Shown in pieces: positions 27,486-37,699 of a stretch of DNA of 64,000 bases; position 1 is the stretch's first letter, and every line of letters starts with the position of its first letter. The stretch comes from Boseongicola sp. (lineage in GTDB: Bacteria > Pseudomonadota > Alphaproteobacteria > Rhodobacterales > Rhodobacteraceae): NCBI GenBank assembly GCA_014075275.1, contig CP046179.1:1187932-1251931 (forward strand), in the 5' to 3' direction. A program made the position numbers and the translations under genes. Below the pieces are notes generated by a model. That model made no database searches, was not told the DNA's origin, and worked only from the letters and a program-made list of their open reading frames with translations.

Positions 27486-29507
27486 CTATTCTGCGGCCAG
27501 TTTCCCGGCCTTACGATCCCGCGCATTGGCCTGCAATTCGCCCATCAAAGGGGCGGCCCGCAGGACCGGATTGGTCAGGAAATGATCCGATATGACATTG
27601 GTGAACTCGCCAGTGCCTTCGCCGCCGGCCTCGACCGGTGTCCATTCGTTTTCCGGAACCTGATCGATACCACCCAGATGAGGCACGTCCTCGATCAGTT
27701 TGCTGCGCAGTTGTGCCAGCGAGTCATAGGGAAGCGTCGCCTCCATCTCACCTGACAACGCTCGCAGAACAGCCCAGTTTTCCTTGGCCTCTCCCGGTGG
27801 GAAGCTGGCGCGCATAGACAGTTGCGGGCGGCCTTCGGTGTTTACGAACAACCCGTTTTCCTCGGTCCAGGCGGCACCCGGCAGGATGATGTCGGCACGA
27901 TGCGCGCCTCGATCCCCATGGCTGCCTTGGTAAATAACTGTCGGCCCGGCCTGAATGTCCACTTCGTCCGCACCCAGGTTGAAAACAACGTCCGCACCCT
28001 CCAGCGCGCCGTCAACGCCGCCATTAGCAACCGCCCCCACATCCAGCGCACCAACGCGGCTGGCGGCAGTATGCATAATCAGAAACTTAGACTCGGTCGC
28101 TTCAGCAAAGGCCATTGCGTCGGCCAACGCACCCTTGCCACCGTTTCCGGCCAACGCACCCATTCCAACGATCACAATAGTATTTCTGGACAGCGCGTCT
28201 TCTTTCGGACCCTCAAGGATCTTGCGCAGGCCGTCGCGGCCCGTCCCTAAATGGAAGTAGTCATAAGTCAGATCAACGGCTTCGCCGACAACCCCAACTT
28301 TGGCACCCTTCGTCCAGGCTTTGCGGATACGGCTGTTCAAAACCGGGGCTTCGGCCCGTGGATTGGTCCCGATCAGCATGATCGCCTCTGCGTCTTCAAT
28401 ATCTTCAATCGTCGCAGTGCCGACATAGGCCGAGCGATTGCCCGCAGGCAGCTTCGCACCGTCAATCCGACATTCCACGGCGCCGCCCTGACCCTCGACA
28501 AGGGCCTTCAAGGCATAAACCGCTTCAACTGGGGCCAGATCGCCGACCAGACCCGCAACTTTGCTGGCACCCTTGACAGCAGCCGCAGCAGCACCCAGCG
28601 CCTCGTCCCAGCCAGCAGCACGCAACTTTCCATTCTCACGGATGTATGGCTGGTCCAAACGCTGGCGGCGCAGGCCGTCCCAGGCAAACCGCGACTTATC
28701 CGAAAGCCATTCTTCATTCACGCCGTCATGGTTGCGCGGCATGATCCGCATCACTTCGCGCCCCTTGGTGTCCACACGAATGTTCGACCCCAGCGCATCC
28801 ATCACGTCAATAGTCTCGGTCTTAGTCAGCTCCCACGGACGGGCGGTAAACGCATAGGGCTTCGAGGTCAGCGCCCCAACCGGGCAAAGATCAACGATGT
28901 TTCCCTGCATCTCGCTGTCCAGCGTCTGACCCAGATAGCTGGTAATCTCGGCATCTTCACCGCGGCCCGTCTGCCCAAGCTCGGGCATACCGGCGACTTC
29001 GGAAATAAACCGCACGCAGCGGGTGCAGGAAATACACCGCGTCATGGCTGTGCCGACAAGTGGCCCAAGGTCCATGTTATCAACTGCGCGCTTCGGTTCG
29101 CGGAAGCGGCTGAAATCGACGCCATAGGCCATCGCCTGATCCTGAAGATCACACTCACCGCCCTGATCGCAGATCGGGCAATCCAGCGGGTGGTTGATCA
29201 GCAGAAATTCCATCACCCCTTCGCGCGCCTTTTTCACCATCGGCGACTTGGTCTTGATCACCGGTGGCTGGCCTTCGGGTCCGGGACGCAAATCCTTCAC
29301 CTGCATCGCACAGGAAGCCGCAGGCTTCGGCGGACCACCCACAACTTCCACCAGACACATCCGGCAATTGCCCGCGATGGACAGCCGTTCGTGATAGCAG
29401 AAACGTGGAATTTCGATCCCGACCTGTTCGCAGGCCTGAATAAGAGTCAACGCCGGATCAACTTCGACTTCGATATCGTCGATGATGATCTTCCTCAGAT
29501 CGGACAT
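27486..29507 (-). CDS. nuoG: NADH-quinone oxidoreductase subunit G
   Basis: Nqo3, 673 residues, the 75-kDa-type subunit of the peripheral arm. N-terminal 2Fe-2S ligands appear in [19 protein letters not shown] with a later Cys. The His-ligated 4Fe-4S site follows ([16 protein letters not shown]) and then a third motif [16 protein letters not shown]. The rest is a molybdopterin-oxidoreductase-like domain without catalytic cofactor, as usual for the family. It begins 45 bases after the DUF5333 gene. Confidence 0.97.
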   Translation of the reverse strand: MSDLRKIIIDDIEVEVDPALTLIQACEQVGIEIPRFCYHERLSIAGNCRMCLVEVVGGPPKPAASCAMQVKDLRPGPEGQPPVIKTKSPMVKKAREGVMEFLLINHPLDCPICDQGGECDLQDQAMAYGVDFSRFREPKRAVDNMDLGPLVGTAMTRCISCTRCVRFISEVAGMPELGQTGRGEDAEITSYLGQTLDSEMQGNIVDLCPVGALTSKPYAFTARPWELTKTETIDVMDALGSNIRVDTKGREVMRIMPRNHDGVNEEWLSDKSRFAWDGLRRQRLDQPYIRENGKLRAAGWDEALGAAAAAVKGASKVAGLVGDLAPVEAVYALKALVEGQGGAVECRIDGAKLPAGNRSAYVGTATIEDIEDAEAIMLIGTNPRAEAPVLNSRIRKAWTKGAKVGVVGEAVDLTYDYFHLGTGRDGLRKILEGPKEDALSRNTIVIVGMGALAGNGGKGALADAMAFAEATESKFLIMHTAASRVGALDVGAVANGGVDGALEGADVVFNLGADEVDIQAGPTVIYQGSHGDRGAHRADIILPGAAWTEENGLFVNTEGRPQLSMRASFPPGEAKENWAVLRALSGEMEATLPYDSLAQLRSKLIEDVPHLGGIDQVPENEWTPVEAGGEGTGEFTNVISDHFLTNPVLRAAPLMGELQANARDRKAGKLAAE

Positions 29508-29552
29508 TGGCCGTGGTCCCCTTGGGTTCCGCCGCCTCTGTCCGGGCGGCTG

Positions 29553-29957
29553 TTATTTTGCGCGCAGCAGTCGACCTGCCTTGCTATCCTTGGCTATTTC
29601 TTCAAGGCCGACAGTGCAATAGCCTTCCGGGGAATCCGGTGTCGCACCACGCTTGGCCAGATCGGCGCGAATGCGAAGTCTGAGCAGTTCTTTTTCATCA
29701 CGATTTTCTACCAATGCATCGATCTCGGTATCGGTATATCCTTGATCGCGCGCATAGTTTTCCAAGGCTTTCAAATAGTTATACGCCCTAAAATATCGCG
29801 GCCGCAGATCATTACAGTTCTTACGCAATTCATCGGCCAAACCGATGTCGTAGAATCCGGCGATCACAGTGGGGTTTTCATGCAGCGGTTGGCGCGCAAA
29901 AACAGGCGCAGAAAAAATTATCGCTGCCACGAAAGCGGGGACAAATACTCGTCTCAT
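29553..29957 (-). CDS. DUF5333-type secreted small protein
   Basis: The 134-residue protein has a signal peptide (MRRVFVPAFVAAIIFSAPVFA, cleavage near residue 22) and a helical mature part with two Cys (RKNCNDLRP, EGYCTVGL) that could form a disulfide. It matches in size and position the DUF5333 proteins found before nuoG in Rhodobacteraceae (recognition from memory). A periplasmic role near complex I is inferred; function unknown. Confidence 0.75.
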   Translation of the reverse strand: MRRVFVPAFVAAIIFSAPVFARQPLHENPTVIAGFYDIGLADELRKNCNDLRPRYFRAYNYLKALENYARDQGYTDTEIDALVENRDEKELLRLRIRADLAKRGATPDSPEGYCTVGLEEIAKDSKAGRLLRAK

Positions 29958-30119
29958 AGTCAGGCTTCACTTTTGCCAGTTCCAATGCAGGCAGCCCGCA
30001 TTCCGCCCGTTGCACCAATATAGGGGGTTTCGAAGCGGCTTCTAAGCCGCAAAACACGAACCAAGCAGGTTCACGCCACCTTTGTAACACTTTGTGAGGG
30101 TTTGACGCAGGGTAAGCGC

Positions 30120-30608
30120 CTATTCAGCGGCCGAGGCACAGGACCGATCCCGCCACAGCGTCGCCTCTTCAATCCCATCCCAGCCGAACGCTTCCGGTGA
30201 ATTTCCGTTGAACTTCAATAATTCAAGCCGCTCCAACCCCTCCTCCAACGTCGGCCGATGCCCCTCAGGCACCCACCACATCACGAAATGCATATCGCCC
30301 AGAACTTCAAACCACTCCTGCCGCCGGTCGTAAAACTGCTTGTGCACCGTGCTCCAGACGAAGTTTTCCAACGTTTCAACGTTTTCCCAAACAGTCAGGT
30401 TCGCCACAAACTGCGGGTCATCCCCAATCGCGTTCTCGGTATTCCCCGTCCCAGGCTCGCCCGAACCTTCCATCATCCAGACGAATCCCGGCATCCGCTT
30501 TCCCAGCCCGTTGATCCGATCCAACGCACTCATGAAATCCACAACTTTCGGGTCGTCAGTTGGGGCAACAAGCCGGCCAATGTTCAGTTCTGCCAGATGA
30601 TGTGTCAT
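30120..30608 (-). CDS. DUF3291-family protein (second of a tandem pair)
   Basis: The 162-residue protein starts MTHHLAELNIGRLVAPTDDP and contains the DUF3291 hallmarks PGFVWMMEG, ANLTVWENVETLENFVWST, VHKQFYDRRQEWF and MWWVPEGHRPTLEEGLERL. This is a heme-free ferredoxin-like dimeric fold similar to ABM monooxygenases. Its ATG overlaps the stop of the neighbouring paralog (ATGA). The frame upstream of the ATG is not part of the family. Function unknown; located between nuoF and nuoG. Confidence 0.88.
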   Translation of the reverse strand: MTHHLAELNIGRLVAPTDDPKVVDFMSALDRINGLGKRMPGFVWMMEGSGEPGTGNTENAIGDDPQFVANLTVWENVETLENFVWSTVHKQFYDRRQEWFEVLGDMHFVMWWVPEGHRPTLEEGLERLELLKFNGNSPEAFGWDGIEEATLWRDRSCASAAE

Positions 30609-31090
30609 GCCGATGCGCCCTCGCAGACCTTGGTCTTCCATAGGTGCGCACCAGATAGATGAGCCCACCCAAAGGCATCATCGCTGTCACCATGAATATC
30701 AAGGTGATCAAGCCGTGATTTGGCTTCTGCGATTGTAGGGCGATGGCCTTCTACGACCCACCACATGACCAGGCGCGCGCCATCACGCTGTCCAAACCAC
30801 TCGGCTTTTCGATCATAAAACTGCTTGTGAACTGTGTTCCAAACAAAGGCTTCGAAACTTTTGGCATCTTTCCAGACCGAAAGTGTGGATGCGGTGCGTG
30901 GATTTCCGCCAAGCGGGCCTGCCGGATCAAGCTGCGCATCCCCCATTTGGTCACCCGACATTTGCCAAACAAACCCAGGACTGCGCTGGGCGATACCGTT
31001 CACACGATCAAGATTGCTTTGAAAATCCGCAACGCGTGGATCGTCCCAGTCATATCGAAGTGTGCCAATGTTGAATTCAGCAAGGTGCAT
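30605..31090 (-). CDS. DUF3291-family protein (first of a tandem pair)
   Basis: The 161-residue protein (MHLAEFNIGTLRYDWDDP) aligns along its length with the next gene: SPGFVWQMSG, STLSVWKDAKSFEAFVWNT, VHKQFYDRKAEWF and MWWVVEGHRPTIAEAKSRL. The two differ enough to be an old duplication. A GAGAGGA ribosome-binding site precedes ATG 31090; the frame open to 31174 is not needed. It lies inside the nuo operon. Confidence 0.87.
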   Translation of the reverse strand: MHLAEFNIGTLRYDWDDPRVADFQSNLDRVNGIAQRSPGFVWQMSGDQMGDAQLDPAGPLGGNPRTASTLSVWKDAKSFEAFVWNTVHKQFYDRKAEWFGQRDGARLVMWWVVEGHRPTIAEAKSRLDHLDIHGDSDDAFGWAHLSGAHLWKTKVCEGASA

Positions 31091-31119
31091 TTTTATCGTT
31101 CCTCTCCGTCTCGCGCCGA

Positions 31120-31389
31120 TCAAGAATTGACGATAAATAGAGCGATTATCGAGCTCATACCCAAAGTCAGGCAAACAACCGCAAACAACAGAGCAGGCAA
31201 ACTGTTTTTGGCAAAGACCTTGTATGTGCGCGGCTTAGGGCGCGTTGCGCCACAGTTTTGGCAAGTCCCCGCTGGATAGGGTTTTTCGCCACAAAACGGA
31301 CACCAATCCGGGACGCCAGTTTTGTCGTCGTGCGCGCGAACTTCAAGACCCTGCAGCCAATTCATGAAACGCTCAAACAAATTTCTCAT
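31120..31389 (-). CDS. Small zinc-ribbon membrane protein
   Basis: The 89-residue protein from ATG 31389 has an amphipathic N-terminus (MRNLFERFMNWLQGLEVRA), a zinc-ribbon motif WCPFCGEKPYPAGTCQNCGA (CxxC-10-CxxC) and a C-terminal membrane helix (LPALLFAVVCLTLGMSSIIA). I do not recognise a named family. It lies between nuoF and the DUF3291 pair. Confidence 0.65.
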   Translation of the reverse strand: MRNLFERFMNWLQGLEVRAHDDKTGVPDWCPFCGEKPYPAGTCQNCGATRPKPRTYKVFAKNSLPALLFAVVCLTLGMSSIIALFIVNS

Positions 31390-31436
31390 GTTAAAGCTGA
31401 AACACCCAAAACAAATATCGTTAGATTGCGCATTCG

Positions 31437-31790
31437 CTACCGCGCCACGCACCGCCCTTGAAATATCATCCGGTCCTCTTCCCGGCGAAACGCCCAGTCG
31501 CCCGTGACAGGGTCAGCAACCCAACCAGCTTCAGACCCGCCATATGTGGTCAGACAATACCGGGTCGCCTGAAAACGCGCCGACTCGCGCACTGCCTCCA
31601 GCGACGCATCCGCTGCACCACTTACCGTCACTACAAAATCACGCCGATCGTCGTCACCACGACTTAAGCTGGCACGGAATGGCAATGGTCGCGAAGACAA
31701 CCCTTCGCCACCAAACCAACCGCTGACAGCCGACGCAACGCCACACCCCGAAAGAGCAAATGCGGAACAGATGACAATCAGAAAACGCAA
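31437..31790 (-). CDS. Hypothetical lipoprotein in the nuo operon
   Basis: The 117-residue protein has a lipoprotein signal (MRFLIVICSAFALSGCGVAS, lipobox LSGC). The mature part includes DFVVTVSGAADASLEAVRES, TRYCLTTYGGSEAGWV and FRREEDRMIFQGRCVAR. Paired Cys residues suggest a periplasmic disulfide. It begins 3 bases after the nuoF stop on the same strand, so it is the next gene of the operon. Family not recognised. Confidence 0.75.
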   Translation of the reverse strand: MRFLIVICSAFALSGCGVASAVSGWFGGEGLSSRPLPFRASLSRGDDDRRDFVVTVSGAADASLEAVRESARFQATRYCLTTYGGSEAGWVADPVTGDWAFRREEDRMIFQGRCVAR

Positions 31791-31793
31791 AGA

Positions 31794-33092
31794 TTACTCC
31801 GCCGCCACCGCGCTGGCCCGCCCGGTCTGCTGCGCCTTGATACGATCTTCAATCTCATCCCGGAAATGCCGGATCAAACCTTGGATCGGCCAGGCCGCCG
31901 CATCGCCCAGCGCGCAGATCGTGTGGCCTTCGACTTGCTTGGTCACGTCCAGCAACATGTCGATCTCTTCGACTTCTGCCTCGCCCTTCACCAACCGGTC
32001 CATCACGCGCATCATCCAGCCGGTGCCTTCGCGGCACGGGGTGCATTGGCCACAGCTTTCGTGCTTATAGAACTTCGACAACCGCCAGATCGCTTTGATC
32101 ACATCGGTTGACTGGTCCATGACGATCACCGCCGCCGTGCCCAGACCCGACCGCTGCTCGCGCAGCCAGTCGAAATCCATGATGCACTCTTCTTTCATGA
32201 TCTTGCCCGGCAGCATCGGAACCGAAGCACCGCCCGGAATAACCGCCTTCAAATTGTCCCAGCCACCGCGAATACCACCGCAATGCTTGTCGATCAGTTC
32301 TTCAAACGAAATCGACATCGCTTCTTCGACGACACAGGGGTTATTCACATGCCCCGAAATCGCAAACAGCTTGGTCCCGGTGTTGTTGGGGCGACCAAAG
32401 CCGGCGAACCATTCCGGCCCCCGACGCAGAATGGTCGGCACAACAGCAATCGATTCCACATTGTTCACAGTGGTCGGGCAACCATAAAGCCCCGCACCTG
32501 CCGGAAACGGCGGCTTCATCCGGGGCATCCCCTTGCGACCTTCCAGCGATTCCAACAAAGCGGTTTCTTCACCGCAGATATACGCCCCAGCGCCATGATG
32601 AAGGAACAGATCGAAGTCCCAGCCAGAGCCAGCGGCGTTCTTGCCCAAAAGACCAGCGTCATAAGCCTCGTCAATTGCGATCTGCAACGCCTCGCGCTCG
32701 CGAATGTATTCGCCACGCAGGTAGATGTAACAGGTGTTCGCATTCATCGCGAAAGAGGCAATCAGACACCCTTCAACCAGCGTATGCGGATCATGGCGCA
32801 TGATCTCGCGGTCCTTACACGTGCCAGGCTCAGATTCGTCGGCATTCACCACCAGATAAGCAGGCCGCCCGTCGCTTTCTTTCGGCATGAACGACCATTT
32901 CAGACCAGTCGGGAAACCCGCACCACCACGGCCGCGCAAACCACTGGCCTTCATCTGATCAACGACCCAGTCGCGACCCTTCTGAATGATGCCAGCCGTG
33001 CCATCCCAGTGACCACGCGCCTTGGCACCTGCCAATGAGCGGTCGTGCATCCCGTAAAGGTTCGTGAAAATGCGGTCCTTGTCGTCCAGCAT
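31794..33092 (-). CDS. nuoF: NADH-quinone oxidoreductase subunit F
   Basis: Nqo1, the 51-kDa NADH-binding subunit with FMN and cluster N3. The 432-residue protein has the glycine-rich NADH/FMN motif [13 protein letters not shown], an acidic [13 protein letters not shown] contact, [13 protein letters not shown] and the 4Fe-4S motif [16 protein letters not shown] with a distal Cys in [13 protein letters not shown]. It is followed by the lipoprotein gene and preceded by DUF5337. Confidence 0.98.
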   Translation of the reverse strand: MLDDKDRIFTNLYGMHDRSLAGAKARGHWDGTAGIIQKGRDWVVDQMKASGLRGRGGAGFPTGLKWSFMPKESDGRPAYLVVNADESEPGTCKDREIMRHDPHTLVEGCLIASFAMNANTCYIYLRGEYIREREALQIAIDEAYDAGLLGKNAAGSGWDFDLFLHHGAGAYICGEETALLESLEGRKGMPRMKPPFPAGAGLYGCPTTVNNVESIAVVPTILRRGPEWFAGFGRPNNTGTKLFAISGHVNNPCVVEEAMSISFEELIDKHCGGIRGGWDNLKAVIPGGASVPMLPGKIMKEECIMDFDWLREQRSGLGTAAVIVMDQSTDVIKAIWRLSKFYKHESCGQCTPCREGTGWMMRVMDRLVKGEAEVEEIDMLLDVTKQVEGHTICALGDAAAWPIQGLIRHFRDEIEDRIKAQQTGRASAVAAE

Positions 33093-33139
33093 GTCTACCT
33101 CTTAAACAAGGTGCCAGGCACCCATCAGCCAATTCCAGA

Positions 33140-33367
33140 TCAATCGTCACTCCGGCGCTTGCGCCAGATTTGCCAGGTCACGATCATTGCCCACAAAAAC
33201 CCCGCCAGCGCGAAAAGATCAAACAGAAAAAAATATCTTTCCTGCACGCCTATCCGCAAACCAATCCACTGCGCCACCATCCAAAGGATGACCGTCGACG
33301 CAATAACAATAGAAATCACCCGCATTTGACGGGCAAAAGCCTTGTCTGGATTGGGATTTTGGCTCAT
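33140..33367 (-). CDS. DUF5337-type two-helix membrane protein
   Basis: From ATG 33367 the 75-residue protein has a short polar N-terminus (MSQNPNPDKAFARQMR) and two membrane helices (VISIVIASTVILWMVAQWIG and FFLFDLFALAGFLWAMIVTW), ending in RKRRSDD. It matches in size and position the DUF5337 proteins of Rhodobacteraceae nuo operons (from memory). The positively charged tail favours a cytoplasmic C-terminus. Function unknown. Confidence 0.75.
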   Translation of the reverse strand: MSQNPNPDKAFARQMRVISIVIASTVILWMVAQWIGLRIGVQERYFFLFDLFALAGFLWAMIVTWQIWRKRRSDD

Positions 33368-33481
33368 CTGCCCCCGTCGATTGATGCGCCGCGCGTTGCG
33401 CATCTGTATATCGTCGCCCAAGGCACTGGCGCAACGGCATTTTCACACCCCGCGCCAATAGAATTCTCGCGCTTTGTCTGC

Positions 33482-34084
33482 CTATCCGGCAAGCTCTTTG
33501 GCTTGATCAACCCAATTGTCCCGGCTGACACGGCCCTTGAAGCCTTCAAGATTGTCATCAACCCAGGCCACTTCGTCAGCACCCCAGGCGGCAATTTGGT
33601 GATAGTGATAATATCCCATGCCGTTCAAAACTTGTTCCAGCTTTGGCCCGACGCCTTTGATCTTCTTCAAATCATCCGCAGCACCGCCTTCTGGTGCGGC
33701 AAGCGTCGCTGGTTTTCCAGCCGATGCGGGATCAACGGCGGTCGCTGGTTCTTCAGCTGCTTGAACCGATTCAACCGGTTCCTCTTTCGTCGCTTCAGCG
33801 ACAGCCTCCGCAGGTGTCGCGCGCACCTCTTCAATCTTCGCCTTGGCTTCCCCAGCTTTGGCCTCGATGGTTTTGGCGGCAGTCTGAGACCACTCCTTGC
33901 CCAACGACGTCATCAGGAACAGATAGATAATCGCGGCAACAACCGCTGCAAATATCAGCCCCATGATAATGGCACCCAACAGACCGCGACCGCCGATCAA
34001 CATTTGATAGACAAGTCCAAGCAAAAACATGCCAAATGACACGACGGCCAAATACCCATAGGCGTGTGAGTTTGTTCTGTTCAT
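33482..34084 (-). CDS. Membrane protein with C-terminal helix-hairpin-helix module shared with NuoE
   Basis: The 200-residue protein from ATG 34084 (GGGAGGA ten bases upstream) has two membrane helices (YLAVVSFGMFLLGLVYQMLI and GAIIMGLIFAAVVAAIIYLF). An Ala/Glu/Pro-rich linker leads to a C-terminal 65-residue domain with the HhH core [17 protein letters not shown] and the block [20 protein letters not shown]. The same domain, about 75% identical by eye, ends the neighbouring NuoE. HhH/H3TH domains usually bind DNA or mediate protein contacts; here docking to complex I is the more natural guess. Confidence 0.8.
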   Translation of the reverse strand: MNRTNSHAYGYLAVVSFGMFLLGLVYQMLIGGRGLLGAIIMGLIFAAVVAAIIYLFLMTSLGKEWSQTAAKTIEAKAGEAKAKIEEVRATPAEAVAEATKEEPVESVQAAEEPATAVDPASAGKPATLAAPEGGAADDLKKIKGVGPKLEQVLNGMGYYHYHQIAAWGADEVAWVDDNLEGFKGRVSRDNWVDQAKELAG

Positions 34085-34222
34085 TATTTGCAAATCCTCC
34101 CAGGTGGCGTGGCAGACGCCCAATGTTCGCCGAAGCAGTAAACACCGGAATCGTGACATAACCAAGTCAAGTTGGATCGACCGGGTTAACAAGTTGTTTC
34201 CCGGCCTTTTAAAATCGCTACG

Positions 34223-35341
34223 TCAGTAAACGTCGCCGTCGTCGACTTTCTTGGAAAACTCAGTCTCGCCACCACCTGCCAGCAGCTTGGCCTGCTCGAC
34301 CCAATTGTCCCGGGAAACCCGACCTTTGAAGCCTTCCAGGTTGTCATCAACCCAGGCAACTTCCGCCGCTGTCCAGCCCGCAACCTGATCAAAGTGGAAA
34401 AAGCCCATAGAATTCAATAGCTTTTCCATCTTCGGACCGACACCCTTGATCTTTTTCAGATCATCAGCGGTCCCATCCCGCGCGCCTTCAAGTCCAGCGG
34501 GCCGCTCGGCCTCGTCGCTGGCGACAACGGGCGCAGGCTCAGGCGTCGCTTCTGGTATCTGCGCAGTCTCTGCCTCGGGTTCCGGAGCAGGTGCGACCTC
34601 AACCAGCCTTTCCGCAACCGCCGTGTCGCCACCAGAATTCAACCATGGCGTCAAAAGCGGCACTTCAGTTCCGTCGATCCGTTTGATCGAATCCCCGATG
34701 TCTACAGCCAATTGCGCGCTGACATTATACTGCTGCTTGCCCGACTCAAAATCAGTCAACGAGGTCAAACCCTCCAGGGGTTCCGCCGCATAACGCCCAT
34801 TCTGAGGCCCCGGCACCGGCACCTTACCCGCCGCCATCTCGTCGATCATCTCAGCAAACCGCGTGGCCGTCAGATCCTCGTAGTAATCCTTGCCGATCTG
34901 AGCCATCGGCGCATTCGCACAGGCCCCCAGACACTCGACCTCTTCCCAACTAAACTTGCCATCGGCAGATATCTCATGGGGCTTGGCTGCAATCTTTTTC
35001 TTGCAGACCGCCATCAAATCTTCCGCGCCGCAGATCATGCAGGTCGTCGTACCGCAAATCTGAATATGCGCAACCGAACCCACCGGCTGAAGCTGGAACA
35101 TGAAGTAAAACGTCGCCACTTCCAGCGCCCGGATATAGGCCAACCCCAACATCCCCGCGACAGCCTCGATGGCTGGCCGAGACAGCCACCCCTCTTGCTC
35201 CTGCGCCCGCCAAAGCAACGGAATAATCGCCGAAGCCTCACGCCCTTCCGGGAATTTCGTAATCTGAGCCTCGGCCCACGCCTGATTGGCAGGCGTAAAA
35301 GCGAAACTATCGGGTTGGTCTTTGTGTAGTCGGCGCAGCAT
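34223..35341 (-). CDS. nuoE: NADH-quinone oxidoreductase subunit E with HhH C-terminal extension
   Basis: Nqo2, the 24-kDa-type thioredoxin-fold subunit holding cluster N1a. The 372-residue protein has 2Fe-2S ligands in [10 protein letters not shown] and [10 protein letters not shown] within the first 170 residues. After about 215 residues an acidic Pro/Ala/Glu-rich linker begins, then the HhH module [18 protein letters not shown] through [20 protein letters not shown]. Canonical NuoE is about 170-240 residues, so this is a fusion or extension. ATG 35341 overlaps the preceding stop (TGATG). Confidence 0.95.
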   Translation of the reverse strand: MLRRLHKDQPDSFAFTPANQAWAEAQITKFPEGREASAIIPLLWRAQEQEGWLSRPAIEAVAGMLGLAYIRALEVATFYFMFQLQPVGSVAHIQICGTTTCMICGAEDLMAVCKKKIAAKPHEISADGKFSWEEVECLGACANAPMAQIGKDYYEDLTATRFAEMIDEMAAGKVPVPGPQNGRYAAEPLEGLTSLTDFESGKQQYNVSAQLAVDIGDSIKRIDGTEVPLLTPWLNSGGDTAVAERLVEVAPAPEPEAETAQIPEATPEPAPVVASDEAERPAGLEGARDGTADDLKKIKGVGPKMEKLLNSMGFFHFDQVAGWTAAEVAWVDDNLEGFKGRVSRDNWVEQAKLLAGGGETEFSKKVDDGDVY

Positions 35342-35625
35342 CAGTTCAAATCCCTCGTCGGGTTCGTGTCTTTTAGTCGGTTGAAACACCCTTCGCAGAT
35401 CAAAGTGATCTTGGCAAAAGCCTCTGTTTCATCGTTCCATTCTTCACCGTGGCTCTGCAGAAAATCTTCGCAGTCGTTGCACCACGCATTCACTTGTTTT
35501 TCTTCATCCCAGAGCCAATTGACCCCGCGTTCCTTTTTATCCCTCAGTGTCGCCAGCAAATGCTGGCAAACAAACGCCGGTCGAGTTTGCCCATGTGTCG
35601 AGCATTCAACCAGACGTTCTGCCAT
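35341..35625 (-). CDS. Small Cys-rich probable zinc-binding protein in the nuo operon
   Basis: The 94-residue protein contains four Cys/His groups: [20 protein letters not shown] and ICEGCFNRL, suggesting two zinc sites. It is acidic and shows no signal or membrane segment. It overlaps nuoD by one base and nuoE by one base, so it is firmly inside the operon. No family name recognised; a role in Fe-S or subunit assembly is speculative. Confidence 0.7.
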   Translation of the reverse strand: MAERLVECSTHGQTRPAFVCQHLLATLRDKKERGVNWLWDEEKQVNAWCNDCEDFLQSHGEEWNDETEAFAKITLICEGCFNRLKDTNPTRDLN

Positions 35626-36833
35626 TAGCGATCCACTTCCCCAAACACGATATCCATTGTCCCGATAATCGCCGCGACGTCCGCCAGTTGGTGACCCCGC
35701 GCGACATGATCCATCGCCTGCAAGTGCAGATACCCCGGCGCGCGGATCTTGGCGCGATAGGGTTTGTTCGACCCATCGGCCACCAGATACACGCCAAATT
35801 CGCCCTTCGGCGCCTCAACAGCGGCATAAACTTCGCCCTCGGGCACGTGGAACCCTTCGGTATACAGCTTGAAGTGATGGATCAGCGCTTCCATCGAGGT
35901 TTTCATGTCGCCCCGCGTTGGCGGTGTCATCTTGCCCCGCGCCATGATCTCACCCGGCTCATTGCGCAGTTTTTCACAGGCCTGACGGATGATACTCAGG
36001 CTTTCGACCATCTCGGCCATCCGACACAAGTAACGATCATAGCAATCACCGTTCTTGCCAATCGGCACCTGAAACTCGAATTCGTCATAACATTCATAAG
36101 GTTGCGCACGACGCAAATCCCAGGCCATGCCCGAGCCGCGCACCATCACACCGGAAAAGCCCCAGTCCAACGCCTCTTGCTCGGACACGATGCAGATATC
36201 CACGTTGCGCTGCTTGAAGATGCGGTTTTCGGTCAACAACCCGTCGATATCTTCCATAACAGCAGGAAATTCCTGCGCCCAAAGATCGATGTCCTCAATC
36301 AGCTCAGGCGGCAAATCCTGATGCACTCCGCCGGGGCGGAAGTAGGCCGCGTGCAGACGTGCGCCACATGCCCGTTCGTAGAACTCCATCAGCTTTTCGC
36401 GTTCCTCAAATCCCCACAGCGGCGGCGTCAAAGCCCCAACATCCATGGCTTGAGTCGTCACGTTCAACAGATGATTCAGAATGCGTCCGATCTCGGAATA
36501 TAATACTCGGATCAACTGCCCCCGACGCGGCACCTTGGTGCCCGTCAGCTTTTCAATCGCCAGACACCAAGCGTGTTCCTGGTTCATCGGGGCCACATAA
36601 TCCAGCCGGTCGAAATACGGCAGGTTCTGCAAATACGTCCGGCTTTCCATCAGCTTTTCGGTGCCACGATGCAAAAGCCCGATGTGCGGATCGCACCGGT
36701 CGACAATCTCGCCGTCCAGTTCCAGCACAAGACGCAAAACTCCATGCGCTGCAGGGTGCTGCGGGCCAAAGTTAATGTTGAAATTGCGGATTTTCTGTTC
36801 GCCGGTCAGCGCGTCGTCGAAATTGCCATCCAT
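35625..36833 (-). CDS. nuoD: NADH-quinone oxidoreductase subunit D
   Basis: Nqo4, the 49-kDa subunit lining the quinone pocket. The 402-residue protein has [20 protein letters not shown] (quinone-site His), [36 protein letters not shown] and [16 protein letters not shown] near the end. ATG 36833 has AGGA seven bases upstream; the GTG at 36836 is less likely. It starts 4 bases after the broken sulfotransferase frame. Confidence 0.97.
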   Translation of the reverse strand: MDGNFDDALTGEQKIRNFNINFGPQHPAAHGVLRLVLELDGEIVDRCDPHIGLLHRGTEKLMESRTYLQNLPYFDRLDYVAPMNQEHAWCLAIEKLTGTKVPRRGQLIRVLYSEIGRILNHLLNVTTQAMDVGALTPPLWGFEEREKLMEFYERACGARLHAAYFRPGGVHQDLPPELIEDIDLWAQEFPAVMEDIDGLLTENRIFKQRNVDICIVSEQEALDWGFSGVMVRGSGMAWDLRRAQPYECYDEFEFQVPIGKNGDCYDRYLCRMAEMVESLSIIRQACEKLRNEPGEIMARGKMTPPTRGDMKTSMEALIHHFKLYTEGFHVPEGEVYAAVEAPKGEFGVYLVADGSNKPYRAKIRAPGYLHLQAMDHVARGHQLADVAAIIGTMDIVFGEVDR

Positions 36834-36837
36834 CACA

Positions 36838-37699
36838 TCATCCTTTCCGACCCCAGGCGTCGGGCATATGCCCTAAAACCCTGGCCGCTGCATCATACTG
36901 CGGTGCCAGCCACTCAGCCGCCACCTGTCTTTGGTCCGCCGACATGTCCAACGGCTGCCCTTCGTGCACCATCAAACGCGCGGGTTGAATTTCTGTCAGG
37001 CCCAGAAACGCACAAATCCGGGCGAATCCCTGGCCCAAAATCACATCTTCGAACACTTCGAACAAAACCTGAGCCGACGGGATCGCTGCCTGCAACTTGG
37101 CAATCGCATCAACATAGTCGCAACGCTTGGCGATCTGCGTTTCGTCGCCGCGAAGCGTGCGCTTTAAGATGCGCGCCCGTGCGCCCTCGGTTCACTTTGC
37201 CCTGCGGATCACGCCGTCCGGCCATCATCCGAACATGGCTCCAAAGCCGCTCTACGGGGTCCCGCATCAAAAACAAAATTCGAACGTCCGACGCGATCTG
37301 CGCCATTTTGGCCAACCGCGCCTCGCTCAAAAGCGCATAGGCTGGTGTCATCTCTCCAACAACGCGCGCCTGCCCAGCACCGGTGTTCAGGTAATTCAGA
37401 TACCCTTCGGTGTTTTCACGGCCCGACGCAAGAACCCCGATCCAATCGGCCCGATCCTGCAAACGCGCTGCCTGCACATGATTGGGCCGCCGCCCCCATC
37501 CAGACAGTCGCGATTTCATTTCTGCCTGCATGGCGCGATGATGGTCCAGTTGCTTCTCAAGCCGCCCTGCATCCACCGCATCGAAATAATGCAATTCCTT
37601 GATCGTGCGGAAATGGCACTCGGGATGTTCCGAAAGCTGCCGGTGCAGCCAAGTGGTCCCGGCCTTCGCCGCCCCAACACACAGGAACACAACGCTCAT
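36838..37699 (-). pseudogene. Sulfotransferase-family protein, frameshifted, inserted between nuoC and nuoD
   Basis: From ATG 37699 the protein begins MSVVFLCVGAAKAGTTWLHR, containing the 5'-phosphosulfate loop of PAPS sulfotransferases (KAGTTW), with EMTPAYALL and the 3'-phosphate motif LFLMRDPVERLWSHVRM. Shortly after, near 37180-37195, the frame turns Arg-rich and ends at 37109. Shifting by one base restores coherent sequence (EGARARILKRTLRGDETQIA), continuing through QVLFEVFEDVILGQGFARIC to 36838. The intact gene would be about 285 residues. A true frameshift or a base error in the assembly are both possible. Confidence 0.8.

Noticed and set aside
28251-30023. Long plus-strand open frame (about 590 codons) over nuoG and the DUF5333 gene
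   Set aside because: Antisense shadow: composition rich in Arg, His and Pro, no recognisable motif, and nuoG on the other strand is complete.
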